Below the pieces are notes generated by a model. It was not told where the DNA came from. It ran no database searches and was given only the letters and a program-made list of their open reading frames with translations. Shown here one piece after another: positions 32,575 through 43,246 of a stretch of DNA of 64,000 nucleotides (position 1 is the first letter of the stretch; each line of letters starts with the position of its first letter). The stretch spans positions 10,963,592 to 11,027,591 of the forward strand of contig OY848918.1 of the NCBI GenBank assembly GCA_963693285.1. The letters run 5' to 3'. The translations under genes were made by a program, and so were the position numbers. Source of the DNA: Xestospongia muta. Taxonomy: Eukaryota; Porifera; Demospongiae; Haplosclerida; Petrosiidae.

Positions 32575-33240
32575 GGACTTCCTCTTATATACTCTCATTT
32601 TCATTCAAAACCAATTCTGGTTTTCTTGTTTAGCTACTCCGTTTTCATTTTGAAATTATCATTGGAGACTCTGGCAATATTGGAAATGCTACCATATAAA
32701 CATTCTCCACCAAATATGCTGACAAGCTGGAAATCCATGCTGGTGTCCGAAATCCAGACAAAGCTGACAAAATTAAACTGCCTGGAGTCACAATTGTCTA
32801 GACAGAAATGGGGGCAAAGGAACAAACTCAAGGAAACATTGAAGGGAGTTGATGCTCTCTTTATTGTTACTCCAGGAGGAGTTGAGAATTGATTGTCTTT
32901 GACCATTGTAACAGCAGATACAGCTAAAGAAACTGGTGTCAACTTTATTCTTGTTATTAATGTTGCCTCTGTTGATCTTCAACATACGATTTTTGGTTGG
33001 CAGTTTATTCAACTCAAGGGAAAGGTCTCTTCACTAGTACTTCAAAGAAATGATTCAGGGCCATTCTGTCTTTTACGCCTGGACAAACCTTTGCCAAAGT
33101 TTTAGTTGAAGTTGCTGGTAATCCAGCAGCTACCATTCTTTTTGACTACACTAAACACATCAATAAAACATACACCATTGTTAGTGATTAATACACTCAT
33201 AATGATCTTAATCTGGCATTGCTAAGAGAGGATGGATCTG
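32575..33240 (+). pseudogene. NmrA-family pseudogene, nearly full length
   Basis: TATA (TTATAAAAGG) and leader are retained, but about 20 bp spanning the ATG and the first codons are gone (TTTTGAAATTATCATTGG). Further lesions: a TAA in the segment for ATIQAL, TAG at the AEMG position, a one-base insertion after GGGGCAAAGG, a stop after GVEN, and a deletion of the PYTFIRLPFFVDN region. The C-terminal third is missing after SDRYTHND. Confidence 0.9.
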
Positions 33241-33261
33241 GGATCAAGTGCATGTAGGATT

Positions 33262-33440
33262 CGTACAGCCTGAAAAAATCTTCCAGACCACAGAAACACC
33301 TTGTACACTATGAGCTCCTTCTTTTCACTTAATGCTTATAACATGTGAGTTGACAATCATGGATATATAATGAAGTCTTTGAAGCTGCTTTAAACTCTGC
33401 TTTTAAAGCAGTACATGATACTAGGCAGCACTAGTTAGTA
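33262..33440 (+). repeat. duplicated spacer (partner 34395-34580)
   Basis: Shares GAAAATCTTCCAG, ATGAGCTC and TACTAGGCAGCA...AGTTAGTAAAATACAGTC with 34395-34580. It follows an NmrA relic in both places. Confidence 0.75.
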
Positions 33441-33444
33441 AAAT

Positions 33445-34250
33445 ACAGTCAGCTCTGTAACTAATATAAAAGGAAGACAATTTTATATTACCATTGTAAA
33501 GTAATATATATCTACAGCAGACAAAAAGGGCTAGACATTTTGAAAGATTAACTCCCATCTTCAACTGAAAGAACAATATTTATAGAAGATTATTAGTGCT
33601 GTCATTCATGACCTTTGTCAGCAAATTCATTATACATTACAATGTACAGGTTACGCACGTGGACAAAACCTTAGCTATCTTCACTTAATAAAACTGTGTC
33701 ATAGATATCACATGGTGTTCTCTTGGAATGTACAAAACTTAAAGTACTAGAAATGGATGTCTACATGCTTCAAAAACTAGAAGAACAAAGAACTGTTGAC
33801 AACATTATAATGATCAAACTGTTTCCTGCAATGTTTCTGGTTCTTTCTTCTACCATAATCAAGTAAGAGTTGTTTATTCATCATTGCAAGCGCTTGTGTA
33901 AGTTTGATGACAGGCCTACAGTATGTTTCTTTTAGAGAGAGTTGGTCTTCAGCCAAAACTCAAAACAAGTATACTCATGACTTGTCCAATCTTTTGTTTT
34001 GTTTTAATATTTACTGTATTGGAAACTATTAGTTTATCTTAATTAACAAAAAATGACAAATACTAGATTATTTCATAATTTGGTAATTATACTGATATGA
34101 CATACTGACCTTAGAGGAGTATTTCATGAATAATAAATGTTTCATTAAAGTACATTTCCCTTAACGTATGATTCATAAAATGTTGAATAGCTATTGTGAT
34201 CACTCTAGATTCGAGAAATGATATTTGGCTGTGTAATCATTGAAAGGCCT
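33445..34250 (+). repeat. segmental duplication partner of 31760-32575
   Basis: Diverged copy of the spacer and exon-like segment that precede the pseudogene at 32575; it precedes the relic at 34255 in the same way. Confidence 0.8.
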
Positions 34251-34254
34251 AAAG

Positions 34255-34396
34255 TTTTAAAAGGGTTTCCTCTTGCTCTCATTCTCATTCAAAATCGATT
34301 CTGGTTTTTTTGTTAAGCTACTCTGTTCCCATTTTGAAATTGTTATTGGACTCTGTGGCAATATTGGAAGTACTACCATACAAGCCCTCTTCCTAT
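34255..34396 (+). pseudogene. NmrA-family relic, promoter plus first codons
   Basis: TTTTAAAAGGG, leader, and coding sequence to the ATIQALS codons, carrying the same kind of ATG-removing deletion as 32575-33240 (GAAATTGTTATTGG). The rest has been lost. Confidence 0.85.
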
Positions 34397-36510
34397 AGCC
34401 TGTGAAAATCTTCCAGGCTACAGTAACAACTTGTGTACTTATGAGCTCATCATTTTCATTTAATGCTTATAACATGTGAGTTGAAGATGGATAGTGAAGT
34501 CTTTGAAGCTGCTTTAAACAGTGCTCTCAAAGCAGTAAATGATACTAGGCAGCATGCACTAGTTAGTAAAATACAGTCTGTAATTTTTTTGAAAGATTAT
34601 CAGTGTGCACATCCAATATATATATCACAATAGGGATTTTCCTTTTCACTCTATGATCATAAATACATGCTCAAGTCTATATGTTCTACCTGCATCCACA
34701 TTCCTGCTGTATGAATCCTATATGCACTTGTCTCCAGATCAATCCTCTCTTAGGGAAGGTTCAGAAATACCAGACTATAATAATCTTGTTATACTTTTTC
34801 TGAGAGTCTAGAAAGAGAGATTAAGCATACCCCAGTACCTTAACCCATACCACTGTTAAAAGTGATGTCACTTTAACATATAAATTTGTTATGTGAGTTT
34901 CATACATGAGTATGGTTTGGTATATGATACAATATATTACAAGGTTGTTGAGTACATTTATTAAGTTTTGGAAACATATTGATCTACTAGAGATGAGTAT
35001 GCATAGACATGTGACACACTAAAACTAGCTATATGTAAGAATTCACTAAGAAATACCATCAGATGTAATGTTTATGCACTTAATGTATCTAATATAATTT
35101 TATCCGTAATTATAAGGATACAATTTAACCCAATGGGTACAACTTCAAATGGTATACACTGTAAAAACTAATTTCTTATTTTAACAACTAATTTGTTCTT
35201 TATGTGAGTGAATTAATCTAGAATTTATGTGAATTACTCACTGTATAATTTGTTGATATGTAAACATACAACATACCAATTAATTATATAGTGAGTAATT
35301 CAAAAGCATCTGAATTGTTATAGTGTATAAGTTATGTACTCTTTCATAGATTACAATGGATGATGTTTATTTCTAATAAAGTGGTGTATATTTACAATAT
35401 GTAATTATAGCAATTCACTGAAAAATTGATTGGCATATATAGTTATATGTTGTATGTATATATCAAATCATTTGATATAATATAGTAAACATCATGTACA
35501 GATTTCATTACTAATATATTAAATGTAATATGGAATTGACTATTCATGTAGATAATTGTTAGAACTATGATAATGAGATGCTGGACTAGAACTGTTATTA
35601 TAAAAGTACATGCACTGTAAAATTACTATGTTATTTTAACAACTAATTTGTACTTTACATGAGTGGATTACTATGGAATCTAGAATTTATGTGGCTTACT
35701 CACTGTATAATTTGATCATATGTAAACATAACATACCAATTATATTGAGTACTTCATGAGAATTCTATATTCCATAGTAATCCTTCCATGTAATGTACAA
35801 ATTAGTTGTTAAAATGACATACTAATTTTTACAGTGTATATATATTAACATTCTACCTAACTGATATTAATAAGTAATTAAACTGTGTGTTGTACTCTAT
35901 GGGTACAAATTCATTGTATAAATTTTTTGTTGCTAAGTGTAGACAACATTGTCTTCAGTGGATAGGTGGGTTGTTGGTGCTAGAATTGTAATATAAAGTA
36001 ATATATATCTACAACAGTCATGGCTTTTATCAAACTTGGAGATGGGTACTCAAGACAAAATACAAGGCATCCAAAAAAGGGAGGAAGTACTTTCACTAAA
36101 GAATGTAGGCCGGGCTGACATCTCAACACTATTCATATTATATTGTCATTAATAGTTTTTATAAAAAGTTAACAAGGAAGGCAGTATTTGACAAACACGT
36201 CATCTCTCTAAATGAAAAAGACAATGCTAATATATTAGAATAAAAACTTATTTCACAAATAACTATCAAATGAAGTCAACACATGCTTTGACCTACATTA
36301 TTTATTAGACCTACATCAAAAAAAAGGAATGTTTATATATTACATGTACTGTTTAAACAAGACAAAATAGAGCTAAACATATTTAAAGATTAACTCCCAT
36401 CTTCAACTAAAAGAGCAATGATTTATAGAAGATTATTAATGCTGTCATTCATGACCTTTGTCAGCAACATTCCAGTGTACAGGTTATACACGTGGTTATT
36501 TTTTTGCCTA
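34397..36510. other. AT-rich spacer with foldback elements, no gene
   Basis: 34830-35160 matches the sequence adjoining the receptor tail fragments in blocks D and E (41320-41620, 48100-48400), but the tail itself is absent. 35880-36510 matches the 5' spacers of blocks E and F (41820-42540, 48600-49310). No complete gene is seen. Confidence 0.6.
35613..35836. mobile_element. CACTGTAAA foldback MITE, 224 bp
   Basis: Begins CACTGTAAAATTAC and ends with the inverse (TTTTTACAGTG). Both ends continue into paired blocks TTTTAACAACTAATTTGTAC and its complement, then TGGATTACTATGGA and its complement. The middle is AT-rich and non-coding. Related elements occur at 57392, 59009, 60111 and 63473. Confidence 0.8.
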
Positions 36511-36654
36511 CGTGTAGCAGATTGAGTTAAACTTCCGGTTGCAGCGTGTAGATCAATCATCAGGGCTGCAATTATAAAGGAGTGTCTTCTTGCTGTCACT
36601 TTCATTCCAAGTCGATTCTAATTTCTCAATAAGCTACTCTGTTCTTATTTTGAA
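36511..36654 (+). promoter_or_regulatory. NmrA-family promoter cassette, copy D
   Basis: TTCCGGTTGCAGCGTGTAG, ATCATCAGGGCTGC, TATAAAGG at 36573-36580, leader. Spacing TATA to ATG is 82 bp, as in E and F. Unlike E and F, only one cassette precedes the gene and no antisense integrase fragment is present. Confidence 0.8.
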
Positions 36655-37539
36655 ATGGCCAAACCTGTTGTCTTTGTCATTGGAGCCTCTGGCAATGTTG
36701 GAAGTGCTACCATACAAGCCCTCTCCACCAAATATGCTGACAAGCTGGAAATCCGTGCTGGTGTCAGAAATCCAGACAAAGCTGACAAAATTAAATTGCC
36801 TGGAGTCACAGTTGTCCAGGCAGAAATGGGGGCAAAGGACAAACTCAAGGAAACATTGAAGGGAGTTGATGCTCTCTTTATTGTTACTCCAGGAGCTGAG
36901 AACAGAGCACCTTTGTCCATTGCAACAGTAGAAGCAGCTAAAGAAGCTGGTGTCAAGTTTATTTTAGCTGTTAGTGTTCCCACCGTCGGTCTCACAGATA
37001 CTATTTTTGGTCGACAGTTATCTGAACTTGAAGGAAAAATCTCTTCACTTGGAGTACCTTATGCATTCATTCGTCTTCCACTTTTCGTTGACAACAACTG
37101 GGGATTTAAAGATACCATTCAGGGCCAATCTGCCTTTTATGGTCCCGTTAACCCAGACAAACCTTTCACTCCAGTTGTAGTTGAAGATGCTGGTAATGCA
37201 GCAGCCACCATTCTCTCTGACTACACTAAACACACCAATAAAACCTACACTGTTGTTAGTGATCGATACACTCATAATGAACTTGCTAAAGCTTTCTCTG
37301 AGGTTCTAGGAAAAGAGATCAAGTATATTCAAGTACCTTATGATGCTGCAAAACAGGCATTTTTAGGAAACGGCTATCCTGAATGGCAAGTCGATGGTAT
37401 CTTAGAGATATTTAAACTAATTGATAATGATGCTCCTGAAACTAACCAATCAGATTTAAGTGTCTACAAGACTCTTACAGGAGAGGAACCCACATCAGTA
37501 AAGGCTTGGATTGCAAAATATGAGGCAGCTTTCAAATAG
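36655..37539 (+). CDS. NmrA-like NAD(P)-binding oxidoreductase, copy D (294 aa)
   Basis: Intronless. GASGNVG at residues 9-15, AGVRNPDKA; TPGAENRAPLSIATVEAA; variable loop SVPTVGLTDTIFGRQLSELE; YGPVNPDKPF; C terminus with GNGYPEWQVDGILEIFKLID. Clearly closest to copies E and F. Role as for copy A. Confidence 0.9.
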   Translation: MAKPVVFVIGASGNVGSATIQALSTKYADKLEIRAGVRNPDKADKIKLPGVTVVQAEMGAKDKLKETLKGVDALFIVTPGAENRAPLSIATVEAAKEAGVKFILAVSVPTVGLTDTIFGRQLSELEGKISSLGVPYAFIRLPLFVDNNWGFKDTIQGQSAFYGPVNPDKPFTPVVVEDAGNAAATILSDYTKHTNKTYTVVSDRYTHNELAKAFSEVLGKEIKYIQVPYDAAKQAFLGNGYPEWQVDGILEIFKLIDNDAPETNQSDLSVYKTLTGEEPTSVKAWIAKYEAAFK

Positions 37540-37883
37540 ACAGGACTGTTTGTGGCATTTTATTGAATACATCATAATTATTATGTCATTAGATTGGAAT
37601 AGTTTAGTTTTACTTTGACAATAATTTTAATGTTTACTCTCACTTTAGATTTAATATTAATATTTGTTCACAAATTATACTAATTCAATCATACCAATAG
37701 AATATCAGGATGGCATTTAATTAAAGGCATATATAAATATTAAATGGCCACATATGTAGTCTGGTATTGAATTAAGGCACATTTGATGTCGAATAGCAAA
37801 GGTCAGAGCAGAAATTGTTTAATTAATTATAAATTATAAAAAAAGAGTGAGTCACAGATATAAAATATGAAGTAATATATTGT
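37540..37883. other. 3' flank of copy D (MITE-free allele)
   Basis: Contains GCAAAGGTCAGAGCAG at about 37797-37812, the uninterrupted site of the MITE found in blocks E and F. It separates the NmrA stop from the converging GPCR pseudogene. Confidence 0.8.
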
Positions 37884-39003
37884 TCAATCATAATTACTAC
37901 TGGAACTACTTGTAATTAATTTGGAAGAATTCTCTTCAGAATAATTCTGATATCCTTGGACATTTTGCGCTAACAAGTGTGTACGCTCTTTTGGTGTCTG
38001 GCACTTCTTACAACGAAACATCTTCTCTCAAACTTTCTTTGTAAGCATAACAAACAACAAAGCATTGACAAACCCTTGACCAGAATCACCAATACCCTAC
38101 AATAATGACATTTAAGATTAAGTAAAACTGTAATGATGGTCTTTAAAACCAAGTGACCACACTTGGTTCTTTCTGTTATAGAAAAGTTAATAATAAAGTA
38201 AAAATAAAAGAGAATATAAAAGACAAAAGTTGTTGTACTTACTGAAAGGTACACCAGGAAAGTATGTATAGAGTTTGATAGTTCCATGTTTGTATAAATG
38301 TAAATAGTTGAATCAATTATTGACCATAACCTCAACAGAATGAAGGCTACAGGGATTAGTAAAAGCTTGTAGTCAAGATTGCGTACTGCTGTCCAATAGC
38401 TCTCTTGTGAAATTAGTAATTCTCTTTGAGATCGTCTCAACTAATGGAGAAATAAAAGTAAACTGTGAAAACTAACTACAAAATTAATAGTAACAATTGA
38501 ATATCATGTGATCACTACACATTTATGTTAGCATAACTGAATGATATGACATTCATAGTGTATTACATGTCTTGTAATGATATGACATTCATAGTTATCA
38601 CATGTCTTGTAATAACAAGTTTGTTTAGTGTAAAAGGTCATTTGATGTAAGACAATACATAAAGTCCCCATCACAGGAATTGAAGCATTATTATTTTCAG
38701 TGAATGATGATCTTTTTCTTGCATGAAGAAATAAAGATACAAAAACATTATGGTCAAAAATACAATATAGCAATGCCAAGCATTTGGACATAATCATTAC
38801 AATTTAGCATTTACTTCGTATTGACATACAATCAATAAAATAGAGACAAGTCTACCTCTCCATAGATGTAATGAAGTACTGACATACAAAATGGGTACAA
38901 GAACTTATGTTAGGTAGAGCCACATTTTATAACTAATAATATCAAGTAGAATCTGTCGGTCTCCAGTAGTGACGTCAATTAACTTATCACCACGCCAACC
39001 TTC
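37884..39003 (-). pseudogene. GPR157-like GPCR pseudogene, block D
   Basis: Minus strand. Exon 3 (38096-37884) and exon 2 (38440-38243) are intact relative to the full gene at 51562-53246, with the same splice sites. Exon 1 survives only as its last 150 bp (39003-38856): the extracellular Cys of GWCGDK is Arg, and a TAA replaces the Phe after MWLYLT. Everything upstream of TM5 is gone. The broken end is fused to the receptor pseudogene at 39010-40215. Confidence 0.85.
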
Positions 39004-39009
39004 AGATGA

Positions 39010-40215
39010 ATATTTATAATGCCAAAAATAAAAAACAGAAGAAAAAAAATAAAATTACTTTATAAGAAGTAGATGATCCTGAAATTAAAGTTAAAGAATT
39101 CATTGATACTAGGAATATTAAAATTAGCAAAACTCAAAAATTGTGAATGTTCTTTTTATATGGATGAAAGAGTGCAATCATTCCCCCAAGCAATAAAAAT
39201 AATGTCAATTGAGAAAGAAGAATAATATGTCCAGCATTTTCATAAGGTATAAAGTGTAAACATAATACAATGACCCTTAAGAAAAGATAAAATCCAGCAA
39301 AATAGCGATAATCATGTGTGTTCTTAGAACCATCTTTAAAGGGTCCAGTCAATATGTCACCTAATGATATTAGTATTTCCTTCCTTAGATGTAAACAGCT
39401 CAGTAATTTGTGGAATACTTTAAATGGATATAGTTGTATGTAGAGCATTGGTAAGAATATAATAAACACAAACACAATGATAGCAAAGATACCAGCTAGT
39501 ACATGAGGCCAACCAAAGTACTTTAATGTTACATCATAGAAAAATGCTATGCCTTTATCAATGTGTTATTCCATACAGACCATTTTGTATGATGTAATAG
39601 TTGAAGAGAAGTAGCAGCAAGCTGAGTGAAACATAACAGATATATTGAGGCTATAGAATGAATCAAGGAAGGCTCAATATTAGTCTTACGCCAGAAACGT
39701 GCTAGTAGACGAAGAAAAGGTCTAGTGATAGTGACTACACACCTAAATCCTTTATCATACATTGTAATCCAGGTATAGATCAAGAATAGAAGGACCAGTG
39801 GATAGGTTGGTATGATATACCAGAATGATATAGCTTGTAATGGTGTCATGTGTGGTGTAATACAGAGAGGATAGTTAAATAGGAAGGCTAAAAAATTAAT
39901 ATTAAAAACACTAGAAGGAAACATCAAATAATAATTATTATTTTGTAGTGATGCAATCATAAGACTTAGCCCAGGATACACTACACTTATTATTTGACAG
40001 TAGAAGACCACTCCAATCATAAAACCATTAGTCAATTGTATGTTGAAGACTATTATAATAAACACCATTATTGTCACCGGTAAGAGTTGTATTAACACCA
40101 AACCTAGTAATATATCCTGCTTACACATACACATCTATTGAGCTGGTTAATAGGAACTCCATAATCAGGAGCACATGTTCCACATAATCTTCCTGTTCTA
40201 CCTTCTTTATTTTAT
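39010..40215 (-). pseudogene. beta-helix receptor pseudogene, block D (membrane part only)
   Basis: Matches the intact receptor (53366-56269) from EGRTGRLCG through the membrane helices to shortly after PYKKNIHNF, where a TGA occurs (39136-39134). The ectodomain is missing. The frame breaks near CVCKQDIL (about 40130), at WNNTLIKA (about 39550) and between the two halves. The 3' part, including the cytoplasmic tail, is deleted and replaced by the GPCR exon. Confidence 0.85.
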
Positions 40216-40439
40216 GAATAAAGAAGTACTTTCTGCTAAACTATTTACAATCAATATAATAGCAAATAATATGTACTAATTACATTAACAAACTATTACC
40301 TGTAGACATTATACTAGTCACATTAACATTAGTTGATAATAGTGGTGGTCTTGTTGATATAACTGCAGAGTCTTTGCAAAAGTATCTTTAATTCATATTG
40401 AACAATATCTAATTGGATATTAAACAGAATCATTTATAG

Positions 40440-41043
40440 CTCTAAAGTTAACTACATGACAAGCAAGTGTCAGTAAGTATGAAACAGTGTGATGTTTACT
40501 ACTTTCTCACTGCTTTGTTTTATATTATATTCAACATGAGTGACCATGGATTGGTTAATGTGTTATCAGAATTAACTATAGAGTTCATGGTTACATTACC
40601 CTCCATGATGTAACAACTTGTGTATCCATAACAACATTATAATACAAGTAATAATAAACACACCCACACTATAAAAATTAATATGTCATATTAACAACTA
40701 ATTTGTACCTTGTTGATGAAGAGATTATCATATAGCTGCAATGAATGTAACAATAACTGAAGTATTAACTTCTAATTCTGTTTATTTGGATTTAACACTA
40801 TCATCAATAGTTTTATAAATAGCACTCAAGAAGTCACTAATAATTATCATGCATAGTATACTGGTATAAGATATCAAATTATACATTAAACACAATTTAA
40901 TAACTAATAAAAACTAAACACTTTAATTGTCTTTGTTATTGTAAACAAAATACAGACTACATATACATGACAAACTTGTTAAATGATACAAAAGCAATAA
41001 AGTAAAGTTCACAAACTACAGTGACTGAATGAAATGTATTTGA
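40440..41043. repeat. receptor 3'-flank repeat, block D
   Basis: Shared with 47220-47826, 57000-57826, 59735-60556 and 63070-63917: TATAGCTCTAA, AAACAGTGTGATGTTTACTAC, GGATTTAACACTATCATCAA, ATAAAGTAAAGTTCA. It always ends at a receptor tail stop codon. Confidence 0.8.
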
Positions 41044-41349
41044 CTAAACTTCAACTTCATCATTGACATTACTGATACTACTCTCTTGTGTAATACTTAC
41101 TATTGAATGTAGTGGTATTGTATTACTAGACCCAGGAATTGAGTTACTATCACTTTCTGACAATGGACTAGTCTCAATGTTGTTAATTTCAACTGATGGT
41201 GCATTATCATAAGTAGCATGTACATTGTTTTCCTCAGGTTGTGAGACAGTTAAGTCATATGGTACATATTTTACATGATGTTCATCATAGTTGTCTGGAT
41301 GTTCCATACGAACTTTAACATATAAATTCGTTATGTGAGTTTCATACAT
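41044..41349 (-). pseudogene. solo receptor cytoplasmic-tail fragment, block D
   Basis: Open frame of 101 codons whose last 87 or so match the receptor tail from MEHPDNYDEHHVKYVPYDLT to the acidic EVEV end. The upstream 14 codons are unrelated. No membrane region is attached. The receptor body belonging to this tail has been deleted. Confidence 0.8.
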
Positions 41350-42475
41350 AAGTATGGCTTGGTATATGATACAACATATTAGAAGGTTGTTGAGTACATT
41401 TATTAAGTTTTGGAAACGTATTGATTTACTAGAGATGTGTATACATAGACATGTGACACACTAAAACTAGCTATATGTAAGAATTCACTAAGAAACACCA
41501 TCAGATGTAATGTTTATGCACTTAATGTATCTAATATAATTTTATCCATAATTATAAGGATACAATTTAATAAGAATCCAATGGGTACAACTTTAAATGG
41601 TACATTGTAGTATGGAATCTAGAAATTTAGGTGAATTACTCACTGTATAGTTTGTTGATATGTAAACGTACAACATACAAATAAATTATACAGTGAGCAT
41701 TTCATGAGGATTCTATATTCCATAGTAATCAATCCATGTAATGTACAAATTAGTTGTTAAAATGACATTAGTTTTACAGTGTATATATATTAACATTCTA
41801 TCTAACTGATATTAATAAGTACATTAAACTGTGTGTTGTACTCTATGGGTACAAATTCATTGTATAAATTTTTTGTTGCTAAGTGTAGACAACATTGTCT
41901 TCAGTGGATAGGTGGGTTGTTGGTGCAGCAGATCCAACATAAGAAGTGCATTACTTTATATTACCATTGTAATATAAAGTAATATATATATCTACAACAG
42001 TCATGGCTTTTATCAAACTTGGAGACGGGTACTCAAGACAAAATACAAGGCATCCAAAAAAGGGAGGAGCTACTTTCACTAAAGGATGTAGGTCAGGCAG
42101 ACATCTTAACACCATTCATATTATAATATCATTAATAGCTTTTATAAAAAGTTAACAAGGAAGGCAGTATTTGACAAATACATCATCTCTCTAAATGAAA
42201 AAGACAATGCTAATATATTAGAATAAAAACTTATTTCACAAATAACTATCAAATGAAGTCAAAACATGCTTTGACCTACATTATTTATTAGATCTACATC
42301 AAAATAAAGGAATGTTTATATATTACATGTACTGTTTAAACAGGACAAAATAGAGCTAGACATATTTAAAGATTAACTCCCATCTTCAACTAAAAGAGCA
42401 ATGATTTATAGAAGATTATTAATGCTGTCATTCATGACCTTCGTTAGCAACTTTCCAGTGTAGAGGTCATACACG
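41350..42475. other. spacer of block D/E, no gene
   Basis: Homologous to 48133-49212 and, in part, 34830-36480. Includes the right half of a CACTGTAAA element at about 41720-41781. Confidence 0.6.
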
Positions 42476-42548
42476 TGGTTATTTTTTTGCTACGTGTACC
42501 AGATTGAGTTAAACTTCCGGTTGCAGCATGTAGATCAATCACCAGGGC
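42476..42548 (+). promoter_or_regulatory. truncated NmrA promoter cassette upstream of integrase fragment, block E
   Basis: TTAAACTTCCGGTTGCAGCATGTAG and ATCACCAGGGCT are present, then the sequence leaves the cassette before the TATA box. Confidence 0.8.
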
Positions 42549-42564
42549 TTTGGTCTCATAGTTG

Positions 42565-43048
42565 TCAAAGTTTGACTTTCATTCTTTTACACTCATCACA
42601 TCCTGATACATATGGTAAGTCACAGTACAGCTTATAATACGAAAAAGACATCACTTACAACTTCTTTCACATCTTTCATGACTCCATTCCATGTAAATCT
42701 CTCAATAACACTATGTTAGGTCTTTTTTAACCAAGATGTCCCAATATTGGGTCAGCATGGCAACAACACACAATTCGTAATTTTTCTGTCTTGATTGTAC
42801 ATACCTTACCCACTGAAAACAGAAACATTATTATAAATTATTGTAAGACAATAAAAAAGAAATTGAACAAAAACACAAATTTGTCCAGAGTTCTTCTCAT
42901 AGTAAACTTCTTCTCTCAATGCTAGTTTGCCAGCCTTTTTCCTAATGCTTCTCTTCCTGTTAGCAGGACAATCTGAAACATAAGTTCCATTTTCTATGTA
43001 GTTTATTGCCTCCTCAGTCAGGTTCCCATCTTCTCTCTGCTGTGACAT
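42565..43048 (-). pseudogene. H2C2 integrase-type zinc-binding gene fragment, block E
   Basis: Minus strand, ATG at 43048-43046. First exon TEEAINYIENGTY, CPANRKRSIRKKAGK, EVYYEKN. After TGTTTTCAG a second exon reads KLRIVCCCHADPILGHLG, then a TAA and a frame change into VIERFTWNGVMKDVKEV. A third piece after TATGTATCAG carries CDECKRMK. Together these are the His and Cys pairs of a retroviral/gypsy-type integrase zinc finger split by introns, as in domesticated integrase genes. Catalytic core absent; the fragment ends in an NmrA promoter remnant. Not functional as it stands. Confidence 0.75.
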
Positions 43049-43089
43049 TGCTTTTTTGACACTTTGAAAACTTCTCCAGGCTATTTAAT

Positions 43090-43246
43090 TACAAGCCTTA
43101 CATGTAGTAGCAGATTGAGTTAATTTCCGGTTGCAGTGTCTAGATCAATCACCAGGGTTGCAATTATAAAGGAGTGTCTTCTTGCTGTCACTTTCATTCC
43201 AAATCGATTCTAATTTCTCGATAAGCTACTCTGTTCTTATTTTGAA
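43090..43246 (+). promoter_or_regulatory. NmrA-family promoter cassette, copy E
   Basis: ATTACAAGCCTTACATGTAG, TTCCGGTTGCAGTGTCTAG, ATCACCAGGGTTGC, TATAAAGG at 43165-43172, leader. It lies 42 bp past the ATG of the antisense integrase fragment, so the two are divergent. Confidence 0.8.

Noticed and set aside
36019..36120. Short plus-strand frame MAFIKLGDGYSRQNTRHPKK in the spacer repeated in blocks D-F
   Set aside because: The start codon is GTG in the third copy and length varies; likely duplicated spacer only.
40478..40612. Short plus-strand frame MKQCDVYYFLTALFYIIFNM in the receptor 3'-flank repeat
   Set aside because: In three of five repeat copies the start or frame is changed, so it is repeat-borne and not conserved as protein.
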